A stretch of 64,000 nt of DNA from Otatea glauca (taxonomy: Eukaryota; Streptophyta; Magnoliopsida; Poales; Poaceae): the NCBI GenBank assembly GCA_036346275.1, contig JAYEVK010000374.1, positions 1 through 64,000 on the forward strand. Reading direction: 5' to 3'. Below, in pieces: positions 46,640-57,943 of the stretch. The notes below the pieces were generated by a model, which searched no databases, was not told the origin of the DNA, and saw nothing but the letters and a program-made list of their open reading frames with translations. Numbering within the stretch: the stretch's first letter is position 1; every line of letters begins with the position of its first letter. A program made the position numbers and the translations under genes.

Positions 46640-47802
46640 TGAAGTCGTCCAACATTACCACCACGAGTAGGTGGTGGGTGATCCTTGAGTTTGCCGCCGC
46701 CCCATCACGAGGCGGCCTTGGGCTTGAGGCCGTTGCCCGACCTTCTTCTTGGGACAAGCGTTGGCGTAGTGCCACGCTTCGTTGCGATGAAAGCAAGTAA
46801 CATTAGCGGCACCTTACGAACAACAAGGCCGATCTCGGTTCTTGTCACTGGCGGGCCACCGTGTGATCGCCATTGAACAAAACGGGGAGTCTGACTCTGA
46901 ACCCGCTGAGCCTGGCGCTGGACCCTCTGGGCTTGAATTGGTGGTGGTCGACGAACATTAGTCGACTGCCACCCCGGCGATCGAGGCGATCCGCACGGAA
47001 GAACTCTGCGCAAGCCACTTGCGCTTCGGCTCTCCAGCACATTGCGGCTGCCGTGCTCCACCCTCACCGCCTTATCAACGAGGGTTTGGAAATCATCGAT
47101 GTCTTGGGCAATCAAGGCCCACTTAATCTCCTCATTTAGGCTTTCTCGAAACCTCTCAATTCTTCTCGCCTCATCAGCTACTTCATAAGTGGCATATCAC
47201 GGACGGTGGTTGAGCGATGCGGTATTCCATTCTTGTCATTGACCCTGCTTTAAGTCCGAGAATTCCCTTCTTCACCTCAATCACACTAGCTGGGATGTGA
47301 GTGCGTGAGCGACTCAATTCGAGCCACAAGACTACTTGACCTTGAGCGACCTTTGCAGTAATTCTCCCACTAAAGCTGCTGCGGTCCCTGCGGTGGTAGG
47401 AGGCATCTGAGGACTTTCTCTCTGTCATCACACTGCAATGGCCAACTTGCTCTCCATAGCTCTCAACCGACCATCGGCATCAAGAGGCTCGGCGAGAGGA
47501 GAGAAAGCGGTGGTTGTGTCCTTAGGAATTCACTCAACTTAGACACCGAGGTGCTCCACCATTTCCTCCACGCACCACATTCTGAGGCGCCGTATTCTGG
47601 GCTATCTGCTGAAGCAACAGGGCATTCGCCTGCCTTCCTTGCTCGATCATAGCGGGACTTGCGCCATCGTAGGTGGCTGCGGCAACCGATCCTCGGAATA
47701 TCTCCCGGTAGGCGGCGGATCACGGAACATCATGGCGAGCAACTCGTGAAGCGAGGCCAGCGTTGTAGGATCTTGAGGATTCGGTTGGTGGCGTGGAAAC
47801 AT
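46640..47802 (-). pseudogene. gag: Element E gag
   Basis: Minus strand. The probable start is the ATG at 47802 (MFPRHQPNPQDPTTLASLHE, then LLAMMFRDPP). It is followed by broken frames through the capsid: REFSDLKQG and MEYRIAQ (near 47210-47260), YATYEVADEARRIERFRESL (about 47140-47200), EEIKWALIAQDIDDFQTLVD, then KAVRVEHGS (about 47050-47135), and a nucleocapsid zinc knuckle in the third frame, CPKKKVGQRP (about 46730-46765), with HYANAC just upstream. Gag would form the particle and bind RNA. At least four frame changes and several stops are present. Confidence 0.75.
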
Positions 47803-47939
47803 TCGCTCTAGGATCATGGCGTCTGAGCGCGCTGGACCCCAAAATTTGGCTAAGGGATCTTGTCGACCTCATCCTGCAATTACAATCTTCTAGCATACTC
47901 TGAGAAAAGAATACTACTTTAAAGTTTATGACCGACACA

Positions 47940-49206
47940 AAATTTCACATAGCTAGTTCATACTCTCTTATCTATTGTGCATGATTATCTCATCGAAAAC
48001 TTCCACTTTAAAGCTAAAATTTGCGAGAGAAAATCATCACTATTAATTCACACGAAAAGAAGCAACTCAAAACTTTATCTTGTAAAACATGATACATCGT
48101 ATACTATTCACATACACACATATATGTTAATTTACATCTCAGTTATCAACAAAACATGTGCAAGCAAACTGTTTTCACACAACAGCCAACTCCACCTCCC
48201 TGTTATTTGGGTTCATGCTTTTAAACATATGTGAAGGCACAACCCACATACTACATTTACTAATCTTTTCTAGAATTGTCATTTCTTTACTCAGATACTG
48301 ATCATCTTAACTCATCACAACATATATTGTTCACACAAAAGAATATGAACCTTTTCCGCATGACAACTACCCTACATTCTTTCTGTGATTTTTAATCCCA
48401 GTTTCAGAACACCAACAAAATTTATCTAAGCAACAACACAGCAAGAATTCCAAAGCATTCTCCTGTCATTTGGGTTCATTTCTTTAGAACATATACATAT
48501 ACACACAAGTTAACTCATATCTTAACTACCACTAAACATGTGCATGCAAATTGTTACACTATGACAGCCAATAGTATATTTTTCCTGTCTTTGATCCTAC
48601 TTTCAGAACACATGTTATACATGGACTAATTCACCCATTAATTAATCTTTCCAGAAACTTGAGTTCTTATATTCTCAAAACACATACTCATGCACCACTT
48701 AACACTTACTACCAACACAAACCAAAGATGAATTTTTCCTCAGTATTTCGGCAGCACCTCCCCAGTACTACTGCCATCTCATCACAAACACAATATAGCA
48801 AGATTATCAAATATTTTCTCACAAGCACACATACAAAGCGTTGATCCAATTTCTATACTCAACAACAATCTTAACACTTCACATCATAACACATATTATT
48901 TGCATACAAGAACATGGACCATTTTTTTTGCATGGAAGTCAGCTCCCACCTTCGAAATTTCGCTCCCATCATCAAGCACCAGAAATTTCAGCACAAGGAA
49001 CACTGAAGGAACTAAATGCACTCTTCCATAAGCACATATACATATCACTAGCTTGCCCACACAAGATTTAACTCCACACTTACATTTTACATATCCTACT
49101 CCTAGTTACCAAAATGAGATTACTTTAGCTAGTAATTTCAGCACTACCTTCATTAATTACAAAGTTCTTGCAACACTTATCTTACATCAAAATCACATCT
49201 TAGTAA
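47940..49206. other. AT-rich spacer between accessory ORF and gag of element E
   Basis: 1.27 kb with strand asymmetry: the + strand is rich in A and C (CACACAT, ACTCATC, CCAAAT), so the element RNA is T/G-rich. No ORF with a motif is present. Two similar segments (around 48190-48240 and 48470-48500: CCTGTYATTTGGGTTCAT) suggest internal duplication. Element B has no comparable spacer. Confidence 0.6.
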
Positions 49207-50035
49207 TTACATTACCAATACATAACCAAAATACTTCTTCCTTTCATTACTACATACTACTAGATTTTCTACACTCCATTCCACTATCTCATATTCCCAC
49301 ATTCCTAACCACACATCTCCTTGATACACCCGTGGAGTGCTAGGGCGGTAGGTGCAAATACTATATGGATTGATGCCCTTGTCATTAATGAGCCTAGGGC
49401 AACTCCCAATAGTAGACATCATGGCATTTGCACCCACTCCCGGCGTAGGCACATAGGACATAGGTGGAGGGCGTTGCGCCGCCGGAATCCTCGGAGCCTC
49501 ATTAGTTAACACCGTGCGTGGTAAGGCGCGCCTTGCCACACACAATGTCACCCGGGACTCCAAGAATGCCACACGACGCCGAGTCTCAAGCAACTCCTGC
49601 GCCAACTTCACGTAGTGGCTATCTAACCTATTAATAAACTCCACCATGACCCTTAAGTTGCCATTTCCCACTCCAACGTGATCCTATACACATTACTCCC
49701 TACCAGCGGTCTCCGGGTAGGTAGTAATGGTGAGGGCTCAAGTCGGGTAGCACGTGCCGGAGTCGTACTATGGCTAGGTATGCCGCTTCATTCATAGAAG
49801 CGTCTATCGATGACCCACTACCCATATAGCTCCTCTCTCCCTCACTGTGGGCCGGCCTAGGAGGAATAAATACACGAGCGGCGTACTCCTTGGTCACTGG
49901 GCTCAAGTACGCCTGGAACACCACGTATCTCGGGCACCCCTCAAACTGACAGCTCTCAAGCAAGGACTGCAGCACTCCCATCATACCTGAGTGCTCGGGG
50001 ACTCTCGACTCGTGGCAAGGAACAAATCGGGCCAT
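49207..50035 (-). pseudogene. Element E accessory ORF upstream of gag: dsRBD-like head, helical tail
   Basis: Minus strand, ATG at 50035, about 190 bp after the primer site. The first open part (111 codons, 50035-49700) has an N-terminal helix (GVLQSLLESCQ), a PRYVVFQAYLS strand, a KEYAARVFIP strand, a YMGSGSS turn and a C-terminal helix (SMNEAAYLAIVRLRHVL). This order resembles the alpha-beta-beta-beta-alpha double-stranded-RNA-binding domain. That is my inference from pattern, not a family match. A stop at 49700 and a frame change separate it from a second part (49671-49207) beginning with a helical stretch (MVEFINRLDSHYVKLAQELL, then ETRRRVAFLESRV) and a Pro-rich end. Element B has the same arrangement. 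The role is unknown; RNA binding or packaging, or silencing suppression, would fit. Confidence 0.55.
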
Positions 50036-50220
50036 CTACAAAATACAAGACAAGATAAGCTTATAAACATAATTAGGAAGAGCTAAGGGACTACAAACAA
50101 GAAAATTAGCATTAGGCTAAATTTCATTATTAGTAGTGGACAGATTTTTGTTTATTCCCAAATTAAGTTTTCACACTTCTAACTAGCGACCATTTCTCCC
50201 CAAGGTTCCTACAGTCAGTA

Positions 50221-50234
50221 TGGCTCTGATACCA
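50221..50234 (-). other. Primer-binding site of element E (initiator Met tRNA)
   Basis: The minus strand reads TGGTATCAGAGCCA four bases after the 5' LTR end CTCACA. It is a perfect match to the usual initiator-Met site. Confidence 0.93.
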
Positions 50235-50238
50235 CTGC

Positions 50239-53200
50239 TGTGAGACCCCGTTCTGATGAACAGGAACCTCCATGTGATTACTGTGCTATTCCCTGGATCA
50301 GTAGCTAGCACTCACATGTTTACAACATTAAATATCAAAATCATACACGCAAACACACACAAAGACTTACATTACTGAAATAATTATACAAAGTTCAGTA
50401 CAATTTTGAACCACATTAACAGCGGAAATCCAAAAGAAACTGAAACTCCAAAAGCCTTGCGGTTGCCCACTAAACCCTCAGGCACTGACTAGGCTACCTA
50501 GAAGAGGCTATCGTCGAAACCCCCGAGACCTGCCTGAAAGAACGCGTCGTCCGGCAGATCACAATCTTCTTCCTCTGAGACAGCAGATGCAAGATTGAGT
50601 ACATTGGTACTCAGCAAGACTTATATTGGTTCACAGATGCAAATATAAATATTTATGCAGGTTGAGCAAATGACAGGCTATGGTTATTTTGCAGTTGCAT
50701 AAAACATTAAATAAATAAGCATAATAGATTGCAACATCGCATTTTAATAAAAGCAATTGAAAGACAGAATTGTAAGCAATTATTCCAGATTTCAACCCAG
50801 TCTACCCGACTGCATATAACCCCGGTGTCGATCCTTTGACACAAAAGAAGGTTGCAAAACAGTTACCAAAGCCCCGACCCCTTTTGAAATCACCAAAATT
50901 CTAGCATGGAATAACGTCACCAAGTGCCCTTGACCGCGGGCGCGGCTAATCGATTAGATTTACACTCTGCAGAGTTGTACAGCTTTACCCATAAGGAATG
51001 ATCAACCTCTTTCGCCAGGCCAGTTAACACACTTCCTTTGGTGTGTCGGCAAGGAGATCATCTGAACCGTTACATTATCTAATCGTGGCTTTACACGGCC
51101 GGGCGTTAACCCTTGCCACAAGACAGAGACACTCACCCAAGCCGTAGATCCACATTTCTCACACACACCACGTCTCTGTCCAAGGCAAGGCGTACACCGT
51201 TGCATTGGTATGTAGAAACCCCTACTGAGACAAACTGGACGGAATGCTGTGCAATCTCCCGCCTTCCTTAGATGCAAAGCCACAACTAAATAACTTAATA
51301 GGCTAAGACTGTCCCATACCGACCCTCATGGTTGCGGAAACATGGATTCACCGTTCCATCGCTCGGTCCTTAATCCGACACAGGCGATACTCCACCCTAG
51401 CTACGTGCATATCCTTTGCACAACCGGCTAGCGCCAAATAATCACCGTGTCAAACCATAGTTTTGTTTGAAGGTTTTAGTAAATTACCACCAACCAATTT
51501 CCAAAAGATCATATGATGGTTGAAAAGACTAAAAACACTAACGAGCGATTAAAGCGAGGAATATTATTAAGCTAGCGGTTATACCCCAAACATGACATTA
51601 AGTATGTCTAGCTCAATCTAAGGTTTACAAGGTTCACAAGTCCATACAGATTGAGACAAACCATAATTTACTGGATTAACTACAGTTCTAACCCAAATTA
51701 GCACTTTTAGGGGAATTATCCGGATGCACTGTACATAAGCAAAAACAACATATAGTAGGTGAATTATCGGGTTCAACGTGATCAAGGAGTTGCTTGCCTT
51801 GCAAATCAACATCAGAATAAAATCGGATCTGCAGAACCGTCTTCTTCTTCTTCAACGATGTCGGACTCTACTCGTTGCGAATAAGAAGCAAAGAGAATAT
51901 CGACAACTTCAAATGGCAAAAGAAAGCAGACGGATAAGCAGGTAAACACAAATTGAATCAAACACTAAGCGCTATTCAAGAAATATTTAAATTCAAACAT
52001 CGAATTATAGATGCTAAAATTATTTGAAATGAAAAGATTGTTCATTAACCACTTAGGAGGATGCAACACTTAGAAAAACAGAACCCTCTCTGTTTTTCTC
52101 AAAAGAACCAAAAGAAAGCACTTTGAGACTATATCATCTAGGGTTATAAACCTAACAAGATTAATGAGTATTAACTACAGAAATTAGAGTTTGAGTTTTG
52201 AATTAGCTAGAGCATACTTTAATTATCAAATCTAACAATTTCTTTTAACTTTTAAGGTTTGGATGAAACTTGAAATCTATTGATGAAAAGGCTTGGTTGA
52301 ACTCTTAGACTTAGCTACAAAACTGGCTAAGGACAGAACTAAACAATATCACTTAAGGTTATTGCACTAATGAAAACTAAGTGAACCAAAGCTCTAAAAT
52401 AGAATATTTTTCTGGAATCTGGTAGAACAAACTTTGGTTATCAATTCTACACTATTCTTCCAAAATTTCTTACTTGGATGAGTTATTTCACATAAGGTTG
52501 AAAAAGCTTGATTGTTTCAATCCTTCAACAAAACATAAAAGTTGACTCTTTCCCTTAACTTGTTTTACATACAAACCTTAACAAAAAGTCATTATTTTCC
52601 AGAATATACTAGAATATACTTTGTAGAGTGCTTCTATACCATTTTACATTTCTCCTCATTCAATTAATCCATTTTACCATATGTTGAAAAGGGCTATATG
52701 AACATAAAAACTAACTTATAACCTTTCAATTTTTCATTTTCATTCATTACTAAACTATTCAACATCTTTTATCCATTTTCTTCCTGAAATCAGGGCATGA
52801 TCTTAAAAACATTTTAAAAGTGAATTTGAATTATTTTGAACTTGCTCAAGGCAAATTACATCTATTTTGATTATAACTAGTATTGTTTTTCTTAAACTAA
52901 CCAACTACCACATATACTTTTCTTTAAGAATTTTCACAAGAGCAACTCCCCATGATTATAGCTAACCAGGATGACTTTTAAACATTCAAACTTTAGTCTT
53001 TTCTTTCATTTACTCAATTTCCTTTTTCATGCTAAATATTCATTTTTGGGCAAATGTGGCATATAATAAAGTATCAAGGAAAATTTTTACTTATTTGGAA
53101 TACTCATAACTCAGGGATTCTACAAAACTTACTTTTCCTTAACTGGATCATCCCAAAAATATTTTATTCTTCATACCTTAATTACACTTAAGCTTCTATT

Positions 53201-55185
53201 TCATTTTCCTAAAATCACATTTGACTCATCTTCAGAAATTTTTGCATATTCTGAAACTACAGTATTTTATACGAATTTAGAAACTTGTTTCACTCAATTT
53301 GGCCAGATGATTCAAAAGTTATGAGCATTTGAAATTTGGTCGGATTCGAAAATCATTCAAAATTAAAAATACGCTTTCGTTCGAGAAAGCGGATTTTCAC
53401 GTGTAAAACTGAGTTCAAACCCGCGAGCTCATCGACGCTGGGTCCCACGGTCGGTGACTCGAGCGAGCGGCCGGGATTTTCGCTCGCCCGCGCGAAGTAG
53501 CCTCGCCGCGGCGAATGGGTGCGGTTTGAGCACCGACATGCCAAGGCGAACCTAGGAGGCGTTTGTTCGCCGGAAGAGAAGCGAGCAAAGGCGCCACCGC
53601 GAGGTGCGGCGGCGCCATGACCGCGACGGCGAAACTTCGTTAACGGCCAAATTTCCGTGAACTAGGGCTAGATGAGCAACAGTGGAACTAAGGGATTCGA
53701 GCTTACCGCGGTTGGGTCGGAGAAGGACCGAGATGACTCGCCACCGTCGCGCCGCCGTGAGGAAGAAGAGTGGCGGTCTTGGCGCACGAGCAAAAAGAAG
53801 CCAAAATAGCGAGTGATCGGTAACCTCTGGGTGCTAGAGAAGCTTGGGGTGAGGTCGATTCGGAAGATTGGGGCGACATCGGCCGAATCGGCGATTCCCC
53901 CTTTGAGCTCCTTGAGGCGAGCGAGGAAGACGACCCCTTTGAAGCTCTCGGTTCGGCAAAATGGGAAAATGAAGTGCGTGAGAGCACTCGCGACGAACAC
54001 AAGGCCTAAAGCTTAAGGATCGCGACCAAACCGTCTTTGGACTCGGGTTTCCTCACGCGATGCTCGGTCGGCTTCCTCGTGTCGAGCTCAAACCGAGCGG
54101 CGCGTCTCGAGATGGCTCGGCCGGGATCAAGTGAGCACAGGGGCGGGAAGGTCTCTACGCAAGCGTGGAAGACATCGAGCTCGCGCGGACGGGAGCGGTG
54201 ATGGCCGGCGCAAGGGCGATCGCCTCGGCGACTCGCCTCGGCGGGGAGAAGAAAGGGAGAGCAAAGCGCATGTGAGATCGACATGTGGGACCGGGGCCCA
54301 CTGGCAGCGAGACAACCTCGCCTCAACTGAACAGCTCGTCAGCGCGTCAACAGGGCGGGCCCACCTGTCAGCGAGATGGTTGATTTTAATGCGATTTGAC
54401 AGAGCGGGAAATCTCTGGAATTTGGATTTGTTTAAGAACTAGATTAATTCCAGATTTTTCCAAACTTTTGACCAAAGCTTACTGAGAGTCACACGTCTAC
54501 TGCAAAATTTTGAGAAAAAATTCCTTTTGTGCGATTTGTTAAAATTCTGACACTGTACCCTGGTTCTGGATTTCGATTTCGGTTTTGATTTAATTACAGG
54601 TTCATTTTCTAGAATTTATTTTTGAAACTTTTTGGATAGGTTCCAATCCTTATAATTGGTTCACTGTAAAATTTTCAAATCGAAAACATGAGCCACTATT
54701 TTATAAAAATTCTGACAACCGTTTTCCTTACATTTTGGACCCACTGTTTTTAAATTTTTAGGAGGCTTATTTCAATTCATTTAATTACAAAAATCTTACC
54801 AGTGATGCATCATATCTCCAGGGATTTATATAAATTTTCTTGGATTTTCTTGACATTCATTATTTTTCTTTCTACTTTTTGATTCACGGTTTTTAACCAA
54901 AAGGTAGATACATACTTCATTTATCTTGACCCTAGGTTTATAAAAATCTTACTTACTGGCCAAACATTATGAATAGCCCAAATAGGACTCATGATAAATT
55001 TTTCTAAATTTTATTTTCATCTTTTTACCTTTTTCTTTGTTTTTCCCTTTTTATTTAATCTTTTCACATAGCACAAAAGTCTAAGAGATTCTAATTGGAT
55101 CAAATAACAGCTAGCATTTCAAAACCACTTATATTAAGATTTAAATTATTTACTTTCTACTGTTCCAAATTTTCAGGTCGTTACA
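50239..55185 (-). repeat. 5' LTR of element E (4947 bp)
   Basis: The minus strand starts TGTAACGACCTGAAAATTTG and ends GGTCTCACA. It is among the longest plant LTRs of this type I would expect. The layout from the start is AT-rich 1.1 kb, GC-rich about 0.8 kb (54.1-53.4 kb), AT-rich 1.4 kb, then the leader with the structure block (50934-51079). Confidence 0.93.
50934..51079 (-). other. Conserved LTR structure block, 5' LTR of E
   Basis: Hairpin CCGCG-GG-CGCGG (50934-50945), palindrome CTAATCGATTAG, CTCTGCAGAG (50965-50974), TTTACCCATA, hairpin ACACAC/GTGTGT (51027-51046) and TTACATTATC. Confidence 0.78.
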
Positions 55186-55190
55186 TTAAG
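55186..55190. repeat. Target-site duplication of element E, right copy (TTAAG)
   Basis: Follows GTCGTTACA directly and matches 38348-38352. LTR D sequence continues from 55191. Confidence 0.92.
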
Positions 55191-57935
55191 GAAGCCCCAT
55201 AACAACACTTGTGGTTGTACGGTTTATATTGGATCATACAACACAAAGTTCGGTCCTTAATCCGACACGGGCGCTACTCCACCCTACACTACGTGCAAAT
55301 CCCTTTGCACATCCGGCTATTGCCAATAATCGCCCACATCAAAACCATAGTTTTATTTTGGGTTTTTAACGAAAATACCCATAACCAACAGCTTCATTTG
55401 CAACATTTCCCATTTCTCAAGAAACAAATTTTGATCTGATCATCCATTACATGATTCTAAAGCATGGCTAAGCATGGATAAAATGTAATCGCATATACCC
55501 ATGATGACATTAAGTAATTGTCTAAGCTTAATCTATGGTTATCAAGGTTCGCATATTTATACTTATCAAGGAAGTTTCATGAGACAACAGGTATAACTAC
55601 CATTACCACAAAATAGCAATTTACAGAAAGTAAACGTATGCATGAAACTTTTAATAAACACAATGCAAATTAAATTCTGGGATCAAGATGGTCAAAGGAG
55701 GTGCTTGCCTTGCTTATTTATTGCTTACGACGAAGACGTGATCGCAGCTGACGGAGGAAGGGACGTCGGATTCTACACGTCGATCGATCGGAAAATATAG
55801 CAAATAATAAACTTCAATAAGGGCAAAAAGAAAATAGACAGAAACTCAAATAAAGATTCATTGCAGAAAACAGGAACGTTTTAGGGTCGACTTGAATGAT
55901 TTCAAGAGGTTATGATTTAGATATTTACACATTCATCAACTTAATGGTTTTGTGACAAACAAAGCAGGGTTTCTTTAACAGATTATCTATTCTTGAATTA
56001 CGAATTCAAGAGGCTAAAATTATGAATTCTAGTATTTATAACTTCGAATTATAGATGCTAAAATTATTTGGATTAAAAGAAGTAAAACATAAATTTAAGG
56101 GTTATGACAACCATAATTTTTAAGGGTATAGGGTTAGCCGGATTCAGACGCAAAGCAAGTTGAAAATAATTTTTTTTTAGATTATGGTAGTACATATCCC
56201 AAATATCATTTCTAAACTGATTTTCATAGTATTTGCATTTAGACGAGAGGTTCTACGGGTCGATGAAAAAGCTTGAGCGTTCCAATTATTACCCGCTAAG
56301 AATTCAGTTTTTGATACAAGATTGCGACTACACTGTCTAGGATAATCTACTCATTTTTTAGGCATTAATAGGGTATGACTCTAATAGCATTTTAAAGTTA
56401 GTTCCGTGATATTTGGCTTCTATCCGAAGTGTTTTCCTATAAGCGATCATTAGGGTCTAACATTATTTTATTTCATCCTTGCACAAACATAAGATATTTT
56501 TGTATAAACAGTAAGAGTATTATTTTTCAAGGTTATCGGATTTGGTTTTATCAAATTTGGAGTTTATTTGTGAAAGTTATAACTATTCAAATTATGCAAG
56601 TATTAACACTTTGACTATTAAACATTTACTGTTTTATATAGTAAACCTTAAATATTATTACACATCTGAGATCCTTGTGATGCCAGGGGTATAACAAAAC
56701 TGATTTTGTGATTATTTGAATTCATTTGATCTATATTACAACCATTTGACTTTCTATGCTATATATATACACATTTTACATTTAAGTTACTTCATATTTT
56801 TCAAGATAGTTCAAATCAAGTTCACTTATTAATTATTTTGGCAAATTCAGGTATTATACTTTCATACTATTATTTATCAATCAAATTTATTTATTTCTTA
56901 TTTCTTTTGTTACAAGATATGCTTATTTGAATTCCTAATACATTGAATGAAATCTTTAATAGAAAGTAGTTCAAACTTTAATGAAATTTAAATATTTTTA
57001 TATATTTGAACTCCTGGAAGCATAAGAACTTTACTAAAATTGGTTTGATTCATTTCTAAGTTTGTTTGCAGAAATTCTATATAAAGCATCTCTTTAGGCC
57101 TTTTATCCAAATTTGAATTTCAAATTCATCTAATACTGTTTTTCCAAATATTTTTGCATATTAAGGAACTACCTGATTGTACATGATTTTAGGATTTTGT
57201 TTCACTCCATTTGGAGTTAAAATGCAAAAGTTATAAGTATTTGAAGTATCTTGGTATGCAAAACTCTGGAAAAACAGGAAATACGCTTTCCTTATTGCAA
57301 AGGCGTCTTACCCATTTGAACTGAGGATGTTTCGTCCGGCTGATAGAGGGGTCCCACCGCGCAGCGACCGAAAGCAGGGGCGGCGCTAGGGCACGGCGGC
57401 GACGGCTCCCCGGCGGGATTCCGGCCGAATGAGTGGCACGGCAGGCACCAGTGGATCACGGCGCATCCGTAGGTGGTGTTGTTCACCGCCGGGGATGGCC
57501 GGAGCGGGCTGCCACCGGAGGCCTGCGGCGGAGGGAGGAGCGGCTCGTCGGGGAAGAAAAGGGGTGTGTTTTCGGCCGAATGGGTAGTGGTTTAAGCAGC
57601 AACGAGGCCATAGTGTTCCATTTTACCAGTTTCCTGGGCCGGAGCTTGGCCGAGTGGCTCTGCCACCGAGCAACCGGAGTTGGGGAAGATGACCGCGGTG
57701 GCGGCGGCGTCCCGGGCAAGGGGAGCTGAAATTGGCGAGTGGGATGGTTTCGTTGATGCTCAGAGGCGCTATAGATGGAAGTAATTGGGACGAGTTGCGT
57801 CGGAGTGGCTCAATTTGATGTTTTCCCTCTTTTCGGGTTCCAGTGAAAATGGCGCAGAACGGTGGTCTCGAGCTTGAGCGTTTGGTTTTGGGAGTAACTA
57901 AGAGGAAGGAAGCCTCAATGCGACGCCCATGAGGT

Positions 57936-57943
57936 ATTTATAG
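57936..57943 (-). promoter_or_regulatory. TATA box of LTR D
   Basis: The minus strand reads CTATAAATACC about 1.2 kb into LTR D, at the boundary between its AT-rich start and the GC-rich part. Confidence 0.5.

Larger units (their letters stand above)
38353..55185 (-). mobile_element. Element E: complete Tekay/Del-type chromovirus, 16.8 kb
   Basis: On the minus strand: 5' LTR 55185-50239, primer site 50234-50221, accessory ORF (50035-49207), a 1.2-kb AT-rich spacer, gag, protease, RT, RNase H, integrase and chromodomain, polypurine tract 43322-43309, 3' LTR 43308-38353. TTAAG is found on both sides (38348-38352 and 55186-55190). Internal length is 6930 bp. The two LTRs are nearly identical in their AT-rich parts, so insertion was recent; RT is open over 327 codons. 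It inserted into the solo LTR D, at a place homologous to about 39.38 kb of its own LTR. Confidence 0.94.
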
